From Colwellia sp. D2M02 (GTDB taxonomy: Bacteria; Pseudomonadota; Gammaproteobacteria; Enterobacterales; Alteromonadaceae): a stretch of DNA of 50,642 nt. A program made the translations under genes and the position numbers. The notes beneath the pieces are model-generated. The model searched no databases. It was not told the DNA's origin and worked only from the letters and a program-made list of their open reading frames with translations. Shown here one piece after another: positions 18,201-27,482 of the stretch. Positions within the stretch are counted from its first letter, which is position 1, and every line of letters starts with the position of its first letter. The stretch lies in NCBI RefSeq assembly GCF_018860755.1, contig NZ_JAHKPW010000064.1, forward strand, positions 89,096-139,737. The letters are read 5' to 3'.

Positions 18201-19476
18201 AGAAGGCTCTTCCGCTGGAGTTAAAAGTAAAGAAAAGTCCCCAATAAAAATAGCTTTCTTAGACATGCATATGCCTAAAATGAATGGTGCTATGCTTGCT
18301 AAGAAAATAACAGAAACACCTAAATTCGCTCATATTAAACTCGTTATGATGACGTCAATGGCAACTCGTGGTGATGCCAGCTATTTTGCAAGCCGTGGTT
18401 TTAGCGCTTATTTCCCAAAACCTGCGGTGACGGGAGACTTACTTAAAGCATTACAACTATGTTTAGCTAAGAATGAAACCTCGAACGAGCAAACACCATT
18501 AATAACTCACCACTATTTGCAAGATCTTGAAAACAATAGTATTACACAAAATACTGATGATGAAATAAGAAAGCTAACCCACTGTAGGTTGCTACTGGTT
18601 GAAGATAACCGTATAAATCAAGAAGTAGCCCGCCATATACTTGAAGATTTAGGTATTACACCCGATATAGCCGCTAATGGCCTAGAAGCACTAGCGTCAT
18701 TAAAGGCAGCAAATGAAGATACTCCTTTTAATATTGTACTAATGGACTGCCAAATGCCAGAAATGGACGGCTATCAAGCGACCAAAGCAATTCGCTCAGG
18801 TAAGTCTGGTGAAATCAATAAAGATATTACGATTATTGCCATGACTGCTAACGCTATGGCCGGAGACAAAGAAAAGTGTCTCGCTGCTGGTATGACAGAT
18901 TACCTTAGTAAACCAATTAATTCCGCCTCATTAAAAGAGAAAATTTTAATGCACCTTATGCCGCAATTTATTGATGACGGCTTAGGCGAGTATCACCCGA
19001 AAAGTATTAGTTTAGCGCCTATGGCCGAACAGGAAGTAATAGAAGATAAAACCGCACTCCTCTCTCAAAAGCAAAATACTGTGACCACTGACAATGAGAC
19101 TACTAACAATAATATCTCTCAAGATACTAATATTGATTTAACTTGGGATAGCGATGATTTTGCTAAACGCCTAACCTACAACGATGCGATTCAACAAAAG
19201 TTACTCGCACTATTCCTTGAAGAAACCCCTAGTCTTATCAATGAACTAGAGCAAAGCGTAGCAAAAGATGATTTACTTCAACAACAAGAAGTCAGCCATA
19301 AAATACAAGGGATGACCGCCAATATTAGTGCTAAAAAACTATCGGCTTTAGCAAAGCAGTTTAATAAATATGCGAAGGAAGCAAAAAGCGTAGAAACAAA
19401 GGCATTAATAACTCAGCTAGTGTGTGAGTATAATAACTTAACAAAACTGTTAAAGGAGGCGCAAATAACGCACTAA
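15214..19476 (+). CDS. hybrid sensor histidine kinase: Cache-like, HAMP, two PAS, HK, two receivers, HPt
   Basis: A 1420-residue inner-membrane signalling protein. Order: TM1 31-50; periplasmic double-Cache-like sensor about 60-320; TM2 346-365; HAMP to about 420; PAS1 about 428-550; PAS2 about 567-690; HisKA with phospho-acceptor His713 (SMSHEIRTPMNG); HATPase (N box RQILHNLTSNAIKFTQ, then DTGIGIP, GGTGLGLAI); receiver 1 (Asp1017); receiver 2 (Asp1178); HPt with His1362 (SHKIQGMTANI). PAS1 resembles FixL: KHDEYI gives His489 and IIGVGR gives Arg509, spaced as His200 and Arg220 of Bradyrhizobium FixL, so it may bind haem. All phosphorelay residues are present. No partner regulator lies nearby, so the output is unknown. 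Confidence 0.9.
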   Translation: MQLSKQPLSTNDTEKLLTIGRAKYPISKQIPIMSFAVVLIATILISFFFYFETEKLLTKQTEHELAIETSLVEPIIEQLYSQAYSDTLFLSKTPAIQEMITAIKNSNKENSRLWRSRLEQIFSEFIAHKDYYYQVRYIGLANNGLELANVRNDVPQKITPEQALQEKLNRPYFQATMQRADGDVYFSKVELAKNHGRIELPFKPVLRIATPVFDESTQAFFGIIVINLDFNQFVLTLKEKMLGQLSFYLTNQAGDFIYHPDNTKTFGFDLGERHLLQNDFPSLQNVVENNLAEMSLIRVNIDNKSYLGHFRNLALNKFSGANPLNLLVLKDTSEIELKLQSLKIKSILFGGILALVTLVIAIFLAKKITTPLQQITENISALEKSTSVQKLPLASNSEVGVLARCFHNLLIQIQSALKEQQHSALLAKQAANKITAIFNSTAEGFITINEQGIITSFNAAAQLMFGYSEVEVVGENISILMPTNHSIKHDEYIKNYLATGLAGIIGVGRKLTAKKKSGEMFPIHLAISKAENEEGIIFTGVIRDTSKEALLELEKEAHQKELIEVNERMSLATHAANIGIWQYDILSDRLEWDDQMFIIYGYDKTKFNNTITDWKSAVHPDDLEDSVSAINNAIKNKSSFEHEFRVIQDNGNIRYIKAMALTKQNDAGETNQIIGVNFDVTERKEVERQHIAAKEIAEEATRHKAEFLASMSHEIRTPMNGILGMLGLLKRNPLSDEQLHRVNLANSSAEALLNLLNDILDFSKVEAGKLDLEIIDFDLRKLFGEFVESVALKGQEKNIEIILDNRGIEQSHVKGDPGRIRQILHNLTSNAIKFTQQGEIVITAALVKKEANSDKLLLQCQVTDTGIGIPEKKVAIIFESFTQVDASTTRQYGGTGLGLAICKQLCTMMNGDISVESTLDKGSTFTFTIELSESDHAYEVMPSTPINNTEILIVDDNTTNLLVLKEQLELWGANVHQADSGESALQLLNQSVILEQEGSSAGVKSKEKSPIKIAFLDMHMPKMNGAMLAKKITETPKFAHIKLVMMTSMATRGDASYFASRGFSAYFPKPAVTGDLLKALQLCLAKNETSNEQTPLITHHYLQDLENNSITQNTDDEIRKLTHCRLLLVEDNRINQEVARHILEDLGITPDIAANGLEALASLKAANEDTPFNIVLMDCQMPEMDGYQATKAIRSGKSGEINKDITIIAMTANAMAGDKEKCLAAGMTDYLSKPINSASLKEKILMHLMPQFIDDGLGEYHPKSISLAPMAEQEVIEDKTALLSQKQNTVTTDNETTNNNISQDTNIDLTWDSDDFAKRLTYNDAIQQKLLALFLEETPSLINELEQSVAKDDLLQQQEVSHKIQGMTANISAKKLSALAKQFNKYAKEAKSVETKALITQLVCEYNNLTKLLKEAQITH

Positions 19477-19505
19477 ATCAACGTTAGCGTAAAGCTAACC
19501 AAGAT

Positions 19506-19631
19506 TTAATGGTTGTTTTCTTCAAGGGTGCTTTGGTTAAAGTAAAATTGACGACGGTTAACCATTTTATGTTGTTGACGACTTAACTGCTTTCTTCGAT
19601 GACTGCTACGCAGCTGTTTTTTAATTCTCAT
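19506..19631 (-). CDS. small basic protein, 41 residues, unrecognised
   Basis: Starts with ATG at 19631 and ends with TAA at 19506. A strong ribosome-binding sequence, AGGTGA, is 6 nt before the start. The product is very basic (MRIKKQLRSSHRRKQLSRQQ...) with Arg/Lys/His runs and a milder C-terminus (FYFNQSTLEENNH). A short hairpin with arms GTTAGC/GCTAAC (19483-19499) follows the stop. It is convergent with the hybrid kinase and is followed upstream by mltF on the same strand. I do not recognise the family. The composition suggests nucleic-acid or ribosome contact, which is inference only. Confidence 0.5.
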   Translation of the reverse strand: MRIKKQLRSSHRRKQLSRQQHKMVNRRQFYFNQSTLEENNH

Positions 19632-19841
19632 ATTAATCACCTAGTTGGGTATTATTAGTAATAGATAAATGATTGATGTAAAAACCTAAAATATACCATA
19701 AGTGTTAAAGGCTCATATCAATATGCTCATCATGCCAATCAACTATGACAACTTTATGACATAAGTCAAAATAAACAGCTCAGATTATTCACCACAGTGT
19801 TGTAAAGGGCTTTAATTAACAAACATTTTGTAACCTGATAA

Positions 19842-21407
19842 TTAATTCGTCCTGGTTTCTACCTCAACATCATTACCTGTTTCATCTTGTGTTGAACTTT
19901 TTAATGGCTCGCTATTAACCGTTTCACTATTGACTGAGCTATTACTGCTATCAGATATAGTCACAGCACGCTCAGCTTCTTCCAATAACTTCTCTTGCTC
20001 AGCTTTTGCCTTATCATCCAACCAAGTTAAAGTATCGTAATAACGCCTAATGTTTTCAACATAACGTACCGGCTCTTCACCGCGCGCATAACCATATTTA
20101 GTATTTTTATAGTATTTCTTCTGTTGTAATAACGGTAAGCGTTTTTTTACTTCAACCCAGCGATCTGGATCGCCACCTTGGCGCTGCGTAATAATACGCG
20201 CATCATTTAAATGCCCAAAGCCAACATTATATGAGGCTAATGCAAACCAAACTCTGTCTGGTGAAGGTATTCTGTCTGGTATTCTGTTAATCATACGCCT
20301 GAAGTATTTAGCGCCACCTCGAATACTTTGCTCGGTATCTAAGCGACTGACAACTCCCATTTGTTTTGCCGTGGCTAACGTTAACATCATCATGCCACGT
20401 ACCCCAGTATGAGAGCGTGCTTTAGGACGCCAGTGAGATTCTTGATAGCTAATGGCCGCGAGTAAGCGCCAATCAAGGTCTTGCGCATATTTTTCAAATA
20501 AGGGCTGAAACTTAGGTAGTGTTTTATCTATCGCTTTAATAAAAGTACGAGTATCAACATAGTCAAAGTCTTCGATGTGTCCGTAATATTTATCATCTAA
20601 GGCAAGTAAAGTGCCGTCATGATGAACTTGACCAAAAAATTCAATGAGACTCGCTAACAGATCATCTTTACTATGCTTACTGACCATCCAAGCTAACGGC
20701 TCAGGTTGCTGAATACTAAAACCAATACTAATTTCTGGGTAATAACGGCGATTAATCGCTAAGCTATTACTGTCAATTACCGTATAATCAATCTCTTCGT
20801 TGAGCACCTTAACAAGTAGCTCTTCGCTATCAAATTCGTTAGTTTCTAACCAATTAAGATCTTGATGAGTAAATTTTAAATACTCAAGGTTTTCAACATA
20901 GCTCGAACCAGAAGTTACCATTAACTTACCGGTAAGATCGCTGACTTTTCTCGGTCTGACTTTACCTTGCTTAAAGACTAACTTTTGACTGACATGTTGA
21001 TAACTCGGCGCAAAACGAAAGCGCTGATGGCGCTTATTTGTTATAGCTAAACCAGCAGCAAGCACATCCACTTCGCCAGTATTAAGCTTAATAAATAATT
21101 CGTCGACACTGTAGCTTGGTACTATTTTTAGCTCAACACCAATTGAGTCGGCGTATTTTTTTGCCAGTTCATATTCAAAACCAATCACTTCATCAGCATG
21201 CAGGTAATAATTGGTCGGCCCATAAATCGTCCCTACGTTAATATAACCACGTTCAAGAATACGGGTTAAGCTCGCTGACTTATTTTCTTTATCACAACCA
21301 GTCAGCATCAATAAAGTAAAGGCAAACATTAAGGTAAATGCTCGCTTAGCTAGCCTAATTAAGTGAAGTTTAATCGACAATTTTGTTAGTAAAAGCTGTA
21401 TTTTCAT
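19842..21407 (-). CDS. mltF: membrane-bound lytic murein transglycosylase F
   Basis: A 521-residue outer-membrane lipoprotein. The long N-terminus ends in the lipobox LLMLTGC (Cys about 38). A periplasmic solute-binding-like domain (about 55-275) precedes the C-terminal SLT lysozyme-like domain (about 290-440), whose catalytic Glu lies in [19 protein letters not shown]. MltF cleaves peptidoglycan glycan strands to 1,6-anhydro ends. A Ser/Thr/Glu-rich tail extends past residue 470. It is divergent from purL, the same neighbourhood as in E. coli (tadA-mltF-purL), here separated from tadA by the hybrid kinase. Confidence 0.96.
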   Translation of the reverse strand: MKIQLLLTKLSIKLHLIRLAKRAFTLMFAFTLLMLTGCDKENKSASLTRILERGYINVGTIYGPTNYYLHADEVIGFEYELAKKYADSIGVELKIVPSYSVDELFIKLNTGEVDVLAAGLAITNKRHQRFRFAPSYQHVSQKLVFKQGKVRPRKVSDLTGKLMVTSGSSYVENLEYLKFTHQDLNWLETNEFDSEELLVKVLNEEIDYTVIDSNSLAINRRYYPEISIGFSIQQPEPLAWMVSKHSKDDLLASLIEFFGQVHHDGTLLALDDKYYGHIEDFDYVDTRTFIKAIDKTLPKFQPLFEKYAQDLDWRLLAAISYQESHWRPKARSHTGVRGMMMLTLATAKQMGVVSRLDTEQSIRGGAKYFRRMINRIPDRIPSPDRVWFALASYNVGFGHLNDARIITQRQGGDPDRWVEVKKRLPLLQQKKYYKNTKYGYARGEEPVRYVENIRRYYDTLTWLDDKAKAEQEKLLEEAERAVTISDSSNSSVNSETVNSEPLKSSTQDETGNDVEVETRTN

Positions 21408-21480
21408 CCTGCAATTGTGTCGTGTATTGCTTTGTTAGCCAAGTACTTTTTTTTCTTAGTTATTTACGATGCATTTTCCA

Positions 21481-21509
21481 TTAACAAAAGCGCATTTTTC
21501 AACTATAAT
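21481..21509 (+). promoter_or_regulatory. sigma-70-type promoter of purL
   Basis: TTAACA (21481-21486) and a perfect TATAAT (21504-21509) are 17 bp apart. The predicted start is near 21516, leaving a leader of about 80 nt before the purL ATG. A CGAAA-T-TTTCG palindrome just downstream resembles a PurR box but has the wrong spacing. Confidence 0.65.
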
Positions 21510-21597
21510 ACGCGCGAAATTTTCGGTTAGTGTTAACTCGAGCTTTGCTTACAGTAAAAACTAATCAAAACCTTACATAAAACTTGGTGATTACCCT

Positions 21598-24500
21598 ATG
21601 ACGATGTTGATTAAAAACCTTCGTGGCGCTCCAGCACTTTCTGATTTTAGAGTTAAAAAATTATTAGCTCAATGTGAGCAGTTACAACTGCCTGTTAGCG
21701 ATATTTATGCTGAATTTGCCCATTTCGCCCAGCTTAATCAAGAGTTAAGTACTAGCGAAGAGAACGTTTTACAGCAATTACTTACTTATGGTCCAACAAT
21801 TGAAGAGCATCAACCTGTTGGTTTGTTCTTATTAGTCACCCCTCGTCCGGGTACTATTTCACCTTGGTCATCAAAATCTACCGATATAGCACATAACTGT
21901 GGCTTAAATAGCGTTGTGCGTTTAGAGCGCGGCATTGCTTATTACATTACCCTAGATAACGGTGCACAATTAACCACAGCACAAGAAGTACAGTTAAATG
22001 CGTTACTTCATGATCGCATGATGGAAAGTGTTTTTAATGATTTCGCGCAAGCAAGTCAATTATTCGCAAGCGCAGAGCCAGGCAAATTAACCGCTATTGA
22101 TATTGAAAGTGGTGGTAAAGAAGCGTTAATTAATGCCAATATTGAATTAGGTTTAGCTTTAGCTGACGATGAAGTTAATTATTTGTTTGAAAACTTCACT
22201 AAACTAGGCCGTAACCCGCACGATATTGAACTTTACATGTTTGCTCAAGCAAACTCTGAGCATTGTCGTCATAAAATTTTTAACGCTGACTGGACTATAG
22301 ACGGTGTTAAGCAAGAAAAATCATTATTTAAAATGATCCGCAACACCCATGAAGTTAATACAGACTTTGTACTAAGCGCTTATAAAGATAACGCTGCAGT
22401 AATGGTGGGTAATAAAGGCGGTCGTTTCTTCCCTAATCCTGAAACTAACGTTTATGGCTACAACCATGAAGATATTCAAGTATTAATGAAGGTTGAAACA
22501 CACAACCACCCTACCGCTATTTCTCCTTACCCTGGTGCTGCAACTGGCTCAGGTGGCGAAATTCGTGATGAAGGTGCTACTGGTGTTGGTTCAAAACCTA
22601 AAGCAGGCTTAGTAGGGTTTTCAGTATCTAACTTACGTATTCCTGAATTTGTTCAACCGTGGGAAACTGATTTTGGTAAGCCAAGTCGTATTGTAACGGC
22701 TTTCGATATTATGATGGAAGGCCCGTTAGGTGGCGCAGCGTTTAACAACGAATTTGGTCGCCCTGCTATTCTTGGTTATTTCCGTACTTACGAAGAAGAA
22801 GTTAACTCATTCAACGGTAAAGAAGTACGTGGTTACCACAAGCCAATTATGCTTGCCGGTGGTTTAGGCAATATTCGCGATGAACACGTACAAAAAGGTG
22901 ACATTGTTGTTGGCGCTAACCTAATTGCTTTAGGTGGTCCAGCGATGAATATTGGTTTAGGTGGCGGTGCTGCTTCTTCAATGGCATCAGGTCAATCGGC
23001 TGAAAATTTAGATTTTGCTTCGGTACAACGTGAAAACCCAGAAATGGAACGCCGTTGTCAGGAAGTTATCGATAAATGTTGGCAACTAGGTGATAAAAAC
23101 CCTATTTTATTTATTCATGATGTTGGCGCTGGTGGTTTATCAAATGCCTTCCCTGAGTTGGTATCAGATGGCGGTCGTGGCGGTGTTTTTGAACTACGCA
23201 ACGTACCAAACGATGAACGTAGCATGGCACCTCATGAAATCTGGTGTAATGAATCTCAAGAACGTTATGTATTAGCTGTTTCAGATGAGCAATTAGCACA
23301 ATTTACCGCCATTTGTGAACGTGAACGTGCACCATTTGCTGTCGTTGGCCGTGCTACAGAAGAAGAGCACTTAACCGTAACAGATTCACATTTCGCTGAT
23401 GACAAAGCACTTAATACACCAATCGATTTACCATTAGATGTACTTTTAGGTAAAACGCCTAAAATCATTAAAGATGTTGTCTCAGCAAAAGCTGTTGGTG
23501 ACTCACTAGATTTAAATGGCGTTACATTAAGTGACGCTGCCGACAGAATTTTAAGCTTACCAACCGTCGCTGAAAAAACATTCCTTATTACCATTGGCGA
23601 TCGCTCGGTAACAGGTATGGTTAACCGTGATCAAATGGTTGGTCCTTGGCAGGTTCCTGTGGCTGACTGTGGTGTTACCGCCTCAGCTTTAGACTCATAC
23701 CACGGTGAAGCAATGTCACTTGGTGAACGTACACCTGTTGCGTTATTAAACTTTGGCGCTTCAGCGCGTTTAGCGGTAGCTGAGTCACTAACTAACATTG
23801 CCGGTACTGATATTGCAGGTCCTGACGGTGATAGACTAAACCGCATTAAGCTTTCTGCTAACTGGATGTCGCCAGCGGGTCACCCAGGTGAAGATGCCGG
23901 TTTATATGAAGCCGTTAAAGCCATTGGTGAAGAGCTTTGTCCTGCCCTAGGATTAACTATTCCTGTAGGTAAAGACTCAATGTCAATGAAAACACAGTGG
24001 GAAGAAAACGGTGTTGAAAAATCAGTAACGTCTCCTCTTTCTCTTGTTATCACTGCCTTTGGCGTTGTTGAAGATATCCGTAAAACAGTAACACCTGAAC
24101 TACGTTCAGATAAAGGCGGCTCTAATAAAGAGACGCGTCTTGTGGCTATTGATTTATCAAAAGGCAAAAAGCGTTTAGGTGGCTCATGTTTAGCGCAAGT
24201 TTACAAACAGCTTGGTAATGAAACACCTGACGTTGACAGTGCAGAAGTATTAAAAGGCTTCTTCAATGCCATGCAAGCACTTGTTCGTGCTGAAAAGCTT
24301 ATTGCTTACCATGATATTTCTGATGGTGGTTTATTCACAACCGTAACTGAAATGGCTTTTGCTGGTCACACAGGTGTTGATATTGATATTTCTAAACTAT
24401 CAAACGGTGCAAGTGACGACTTAGCAACACTATTTAATGAAGAGTTAGGCGCCGTAATTCAAATTGCTGCAGACGATGTTGATGCTATTCACGCTATTTT

Positions 24501-25572
24501 AGCTGAGCACGGAATTTTAGATTATTGCACTGATATTGGTACGTTAAACAACGAAGATACTATTCGTTTCTCTCGTGATGGTGAAGTGGTACTTGAAAAC
24601 TCTCGTACTTACTACCGTACAGTGTGGGCGCAAACAACTTACAGAATGCAGTCACTTCGTGATAACCCAGAATGTGCACAGCAAGAGCATGACGTTAAGT
24701 TTGATACTGAAGACCCAGGTTTAAACACTGAGTTAACATTTGATATTAACGAAGATATTGTTGCTGATTTAATTGCTAAAGATGCGATTAGTGGTAACAA
24801 TCCACGTATTGCTATTTTACGTGAGCAAGGTGTTAACTCTCATGTAGAAATGGCGGCTGCATTTGATCGTGCTGGCTTTGTTGCTATTGACGTACATATG
24901 TCTGATATTTTATCTGGCCGTGCTGATTTAGCCGACTTTAACGGTTTAGTTGCTTGTGGTGGTTTCTCTTACGGTGACGTACTTGGTGCTGGTGAAGGTT
25001 GGGCGAAATCAATCTTATTTAATGCCAATGCCCGTGCGATGTTTAAAGCTTTCTTCGAACGTGAAGATACTTTCTCATTAGGTGTTTGTAATGGTTGTCA
25101 AATGCTGTCTAACTTGAAAGACATCATTCCTGGCTCAGATCACTGGCCTCACTTTGTACAAAACAAATCTGAGCGTTTTGAAGCACGTTTCTCATTAGTT
25201 GAAATTCAAGAAAGCCCATCTGTATTATTTAAAGGTATGGAAGGCTCACGTATGCCAATCGCCGTATCTCACGGTGAAGGTCATGCTGAGTTTAAATCTG
25301 ATGCAGCAATTGATGCAGCAAACAACTCAGGTACGGTTTCAATGCGTTATGTAAATAACTACGGTGAAGTGACTGAAACCTACCCAGCTAACCCGAACGG
25401 CTCAGTTGACGGTATTACCTCGTTAACCACTACCGATGGCCGCGTAACTATTATGATGCCACATCCTGAGCGTGTATTTAGAACAGTTGCTAACTCTTGG
25501 CACCCAGATAGCTGGGGTGAAGATTCGCCTTGGGTGCGCATGTTCCGTAACGCCCGCGCATTTATAGGTTAA
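21598..25572 (+). CDS. purL: phosphoribosylformylglycinamidine synthase PurL
   Basis: A 1324-residue single-chain FGAM synthase (step four of purine synthesis; uses glutamine and ATP). The N-terminal domain begins [22 protein letters not shown]. The catalytic region is clear in [14 protein letters not shown]-type (about 220-232), [32 protein letters not shown] (about 298-330) and [16 protein letters not shown]. The C-terminal class I glutaminase has the nucleophile Cys in [12 protein letters not shown] and the His/Glu pair near [10 protein letters not shown]. Length matches gammaproteobacterial PurL (about 1295). Two ATGs (21598, 21604) are possible starts. Many antisense open frames inside are shadows. 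Confidence 0.98.
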   Translation: MTMLIKNLRGAPALSDFRVKKLLAQCEQLQLPVSDIYAEFAHFAQLNQELSTSEENVLQQLLTYGPTIEEHQPVGLFLLVTPRPGTISPWSSKSTDIAHNCGLNSVVRLERGIAYYITLDNGAQLTTAQEVQLNALLHDRMMESVFNDFAQASQLFASAEPGKLTAIDIESGGKEALINANIELGLALADDEVNYLFENFTKLGRNPHDIELYMFAQANSEHCRHKIFNADWTIDGVKQEKSLFKMIRNTHEVNTDFVLSAYKDNAAVMVGNKGGRFFPNPETNVYGYNHEDIQVLMKVETHNHPTAISPYPGAATGSGGEIRDEGATGVGSKPKAGLVGFSVSNLRIPEFVQPWETDFGKPSRIVTAFDIMMEGPLGGAAFNNEFGRPAILGYFRTYEEEVNSFNGKEVRGYHKPIMLAGGLGNIRDEHVQKGDIVVGANLIALGGPAMNIGLGGGAASSMASGQSAENLDFASVQRENPEMERRCQEVIDKCWQLGDKNPILFIHDVGAGGLSNAFPELVSDGGRGGVFELRNVPNDERSMAPHEIWCNESQERYVLAVSDEQLAQFTAICERERAPFAVVGRATEEEHLTVTDSHFADDKALNTPIDLPLDVLLGKTPKIIKDVVSAKAVGDSLDLNGVTLSDAADRILSLPTVAEKTFLITIGDRSVTGMVNRDQMVGPWQVPVADCGVTASALDSYHGEAMSLGERTPVALLNFGASARLAVAESLTNIAGTDIAGPDGDRLNRIKLSANWMSPAGHPGEDAGLYEAVKAIGEELCPALGLTIPVGKDSMSMKTQWEENGVEKSVTSPLSLVITAFGVVEDIRKTVTPELRSDKGGSNKETRLVAIDLSKGKKRLGGSCLAQVYKQLGNETPDVDSAEVLKGFFNAMQALVRAEKLIAYHDISDGGLFTTVTEMAFAGHTGVDIDISKLSNGASDDLATLFNEELGAVIQIAADDVDAIHAILAEHGILDYCTDIGTLNNEDTIRFSRDGEVVLENSRTYYRTVWAQTTYRMQSLRDNPECAQQEHDVKFDTEDPGLNTELTFDINEDIVADLIAKDAISGNNPRIAILREQGVNSHVEMAAAFDRAGFVAIDVHMSDILSGRADLADFNGLVACGGFSYGDVLGAGEGWAKSILFNANARAMFKAFFEREDTFSLGVCNGCQMLSNLKDIIPGSDHWPHFVQNKSERFEARFSLVEIQESPSVLFKGMEGSRMPIAVSHGEGHAEFKSDAAIDAANNSGTVSMRYVNNYGEVTETYPANPNGSVDGITSLTTTDGRVTIMMPHPERVFRTVANSWHPDSWGEDSPWVRMFRNARAFIG

Positions 25573-25581
25573 TTTTATTGC

Positions 25582-25661
25582 TAGCTGAACAAGGTTCTAC
25601 ATCAGAAGTACTCATTGACATGCGTCAACTCCGTCCTTCTTCTTTGAACCTTGAGCAGCTA
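25582..25661. repeat. long imperfect inverted repeat after purL
   Basis: TAGCTGAACAAGGTTC (25582-25597) pairs with GAACCTTGAGCAGCTA (25646-25661) with two mismatches. The interior can continue folding through AGAAG/CTTCT and TTGAC/GTCAA, giving an 80-nt rod-like structure 10 bp after the purL stop and upstream of the terminator at 25685. It could be a mobile palindromic repeat or a structured mRNA 3' end. Confidence 0.5.
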
Positions 25662-25684
25662 ACTGCAAAATGATCAATAAATTT

Positions 25685-25722
25685 AAACCGGAAAATTTCT
25701 GTTAAGAGATTTCCGGTTTTTT
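25685..25722 (+). terminator. intrinsic terminator of purL
   Basis: Perfect arms AAACCGGAAA (25685-25694) and TTTCCGGTTT (25710-25719), followed by T6 in total. It is the first strong terminator after purL. Confidence 0.88.
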
Positions 25723-25740
25723 ATTAACGGTAATTTCATC

Positions 25741-25918
25741 GTGGGAAGTGTTCACAAATTATTCGGGAAATAATTTGAACGCCAAAGGCGGCCTGTAAGG
25801 CGAAGTACAGGATGTACGGAGTATTGACTAACGCAACTCTGCGCTTCCTTCGTGAAACTAACCTAATCAACTTCAAGATGTTCTGATTAACTTTGAATAT
25901 ACGTTAATCAGATTAATG
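25741..25918 (+). ncRNA. structured gene-free segment between two terminators; possible small RNA
   Basis: The segment contains nested short inverted repeats: TTCACAAATTATT/AATAATTTGAA, CGCC-AAA-GGCG and CCTGTA/TACAGG. It has no convincing ORF and runs straight into a second intrinsic terminator (25919-25952) that serves no annotated gene. A promoter is not obvious, so it may instead be an inserted palindromic repeat with readthrough protection. Together with 25582-25722, this accounts for the 464-bp gap after purL. Confidence 0.3.
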
Positions 25919-25952
25919 AACCGACAACCTCTCTGAGGTTTGTCGGTTTTTT
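25919..25952 (+). terminator. second intrinsic terminator, no gene directly upstream
   Basis: AACCGACAACCTC pairs with GAGGTTTGTCGGTT (one bulged T) around a 3-nt loop and is followed by T6. It lies 230 bp after the purL terminator and 85 bp before the nitroreductase gene. Confidence 0.8.
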
Positions 25953-26036
25953 ATTGTCTTTTTGTTGCCTTTTGAAAGTCGTTAAAATATTGTAAAGAGC
26001 GCATAATCATAACTAAAACAAAAAGGACATTCCCTT

Positions 26037-26723
26037 ATGCAGGAACATGACTGCTCTCCCCTTAGCGATTACATTGAATACCCAGAAGCAGAAATGCTTG
26101 AACGCTCACAAAGCTTTTATAATGACATAAAGCGTCGCCATTCTATTCGCAGCTTTAGTGATCGCCCAGTAAGTAAAGAAATTATTGAAAATTGCTTAAA
26201 GGCTGCTGGTACAGCACCAAGTGGTGCTAACCATCAACCTTGGCATTTTGTTGCCGTGAGCTCTGCCGAGATAAAAAAGCAAATTAGAGAGCAAGCCGAG
26301 CACCATGAACGTGGTTTTTACGAAGGTCGCGCAGGAGAAGAGTGGCTTAATGCACTGAAAGATTTAGGAACTGATGCCAATAAACCTTATTTAGAGCATG
26401 CCCCTTGGCTAATTGCGATATTTAGCCAAAAGAAAGGCGGGATCACTAATACCGACAATGAAGAAGATAAAAAAACAAATTACTACGTGCACGAGTCTGT
26501 CGGTATCGCGACCGGAATTTTAATTACGGCATTACATAATGCAGGATTAACCACCTTAACTCACACACCAAAACCTATGTCATTTTTAAATAAAGTATGT
26601 CAGCGCGGCGATAACGAGCGTGCTTATATGCTACTTATTGCCGGCTACCCTGCTGCAGATGCAACCATACCGGCGCACGCCCAAGTGAAAAAGCCTTTAA
26701 CCGATATCGCTACTTTTTTATAA
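26037..26723 (+). CDS. nitroreductase-family flavoprotein, iodotyrosine deiodinase (IYD)-like
   Basis: A 228-residue FMN enzyme. The FMN phosphate and ring motifs RRHSIRSFSDRPVS (33-46) and TAPSGANHQPWHFV (59-72) match human IYD closely. The active-site lid has Glu91, Tyr95 and Lys116, at exactly the spacing (E-x3-Y, then 21 residues to K) of the zwitterion-binding triad of iodotyrosine deiodinase. The C-terminal GYPAADATIPAHAQVKKPL also parallels IYD. Reductive dehalogenation of halotyrosines is therefore the best prediction. Other nitroreductase activity remains possible. It is monocistronic with an AAAAGGACATT ribosome-binding sequence. Confidence 0.85.
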   Translation: MQEHDCSPLSDYIEYPEAEMLERSQSFYNDIKRRHSIRSFSDRPVSKEIIENCLKAAGTAPSGANHQPWHFVAVSSAEIKKQIREQAEHHERGFYEGRAGEEWLNALKDLGTDANKPYLEHAPWLIAIFSQKKGGITNTDNEEDKKTNYYVHESVGIATGILITALHNAGLTTLTHTPKPMSFLNKVCQRGDNERAYMLLIAGYPAADATIPAHAQVKKPLTDIATFL

Positions 26724-26734
26724 ACGCTGATGGT

Positions 26735-26950
26735 TTAAGCAAAATCTAAGGCTATATCGGTACAACCTTTAGCGCAGCTAATACCGGTTGGCTCAGCTTG
26801 CGCTGGTGTTAGTAATTTTAAAGGTTGCTGACATGTAGCGCAAAGTACAGTTTTTCCCGACATAACTTGTTGCAATAGCTTTTTTTGGGCAAAAAAAGAG
26901 TTTTTGCTATTTTTTTGTAAAGCGGAAAACTGTTTAAGATCGATACTCAT
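26735..26950 (-). CDS. small Cys-containing protein, possible zinc ribbon, unknown function
   Basis: A 71-residue protein with a helical basic N-terminus (SIDLKQFSALQKNSKNSFFAQKKLLQQ) and a Cys cluster: CATCQQPL (Cys37, Cys40) and ISCAKGC (Cys59, Cys63). The CX2C...CX3C pattern with about 18 residues between the pairs could bind one metal ion. It lies downstream of the RraB-like gene on the same strand, 32 bp away, and is likely cotranscribed. I recognise no named family. Confidence 0.65.
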   Translation of the reverse strand: MSIDLKQFSALQKNSKNSFFAQKKLLQQVMSGKTVLCATCQQPLKLLTPAQAEPTGISCAKGCTDIALDFA

Positions 26951-26967
26951 ATAACCTCAATATTACT

Positions 26968-26985
26968 TAACCTGAACTCAGATTA
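26968..26985 (+). repeat. 18-bp dispersed imperfect palindrome, copy C
   Basis: TAACCTGAACTCAGATTA. Its last three bases are the stop codon of the RraB-like gene on the minus strand, and it lies 17 bp upstream of the small Cys-containing protein gene. Confidence 0.55.
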
Positions 26986-27327
26986 CTTAGCTGCCGTAAA
27001 GTACATACCATCAAACTGCCCTTTCAAGGGAGCTGCACTCGTTTCTAATAGTTCGCGATAACCACTAATATTGATATAACTAGCCGGCATACAAGGGTAA
27101 GCCGTTATTTCCCAAGGCAATGACTCATTAGCTTCAAATGGAGTAAAAGACAGCTTTTGATTATTCTCTAACAACAGCTGCCCAAACTGTAATGCTAACG
27201 CTTGCGTTGGAAACAACACTGAAAACTCTATTTCACGCTCAATTGTTAAATCTTCGCCACTTTGCTGCATTTGCCATAAGGTATTTCCTATTTCATCTTC
27301 AGGAAAAAGCACTTCATCACGGTTCAT
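26983..27327 (-). CDS. RraB family protein (regulator of ribonuclease E activity B-like)
   Basis: A 114-residue acidic protein with the RraB-fold pattern: LFPEDEIGNTLWQMQQSGEDLTIEREIEF at the N-terminus, a helix with ALALQFGQLLLE, then MPASYINISGYRELLETSAAPLKGQFDGMYF. The family form of gap-DLs-x-xR-xI-x-F-V-x-FP and the terminal G-x-xDG is clear. E. coli RraB binds RNase E and inhibits it, but this protein lacks the long acidic tail of E. coli RraB. The gene is divergent from the RluA-family synthase and leads the small Cys-protein gene. Confidence 0.78.
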   Translation of the reverse strand: MNRDEVLFPEDEIGNTLWQMQQSGEDLTIEREIEFSVLFPTQALALQFGQLLLENNQKLSFTPFEANESLPWEITAYPCMPASYINISGYRELLETSAAPLKGQFDGMYFTAAK

Positions 27328-27361
27328 ATTATTTTCTCTTCATGGGTTTTATTTGGCTTTA

Positions 27362-27395
27362 ATCGATAAGTTGTTATGTATAACAACTTATCGAT
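27362..27395. promoter_or_regulatory. 34-bp near-perfect palindrome between divergent genes
   Basis: ATCGATAAGTTGTTA (27362-27376) and its exact complement (27381-27395) surround TGTA. It starts 35 bp upstream of the RraB-like start and ends 88 bp before the RluA-family start, a position suited to an operator. No terminator is needed between divergent genes. Confidence 0.55.
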
Positions 27396-27482
27396 AATTA
27401 ATTTTACTATTTGCTTATTTTAGCTTTGATAAGCAGAGAAACCTAGTAAAATAGGGAGATTATCCTTGTTACGCTATTACTT

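Noticed and set aside
21510-21530. PurR-like box downstream of the purL -10
   Set aside because: CGAAA-T-TTTCG is palindromic but lacks the ACGCAAACG core and has an odd centre; matching purL by context alone is not enough.
23090-24167. Multiple small frames within purL on both strands
   Set aside because: All lie inside the well-supported purL coding sequence and have no features of their own.
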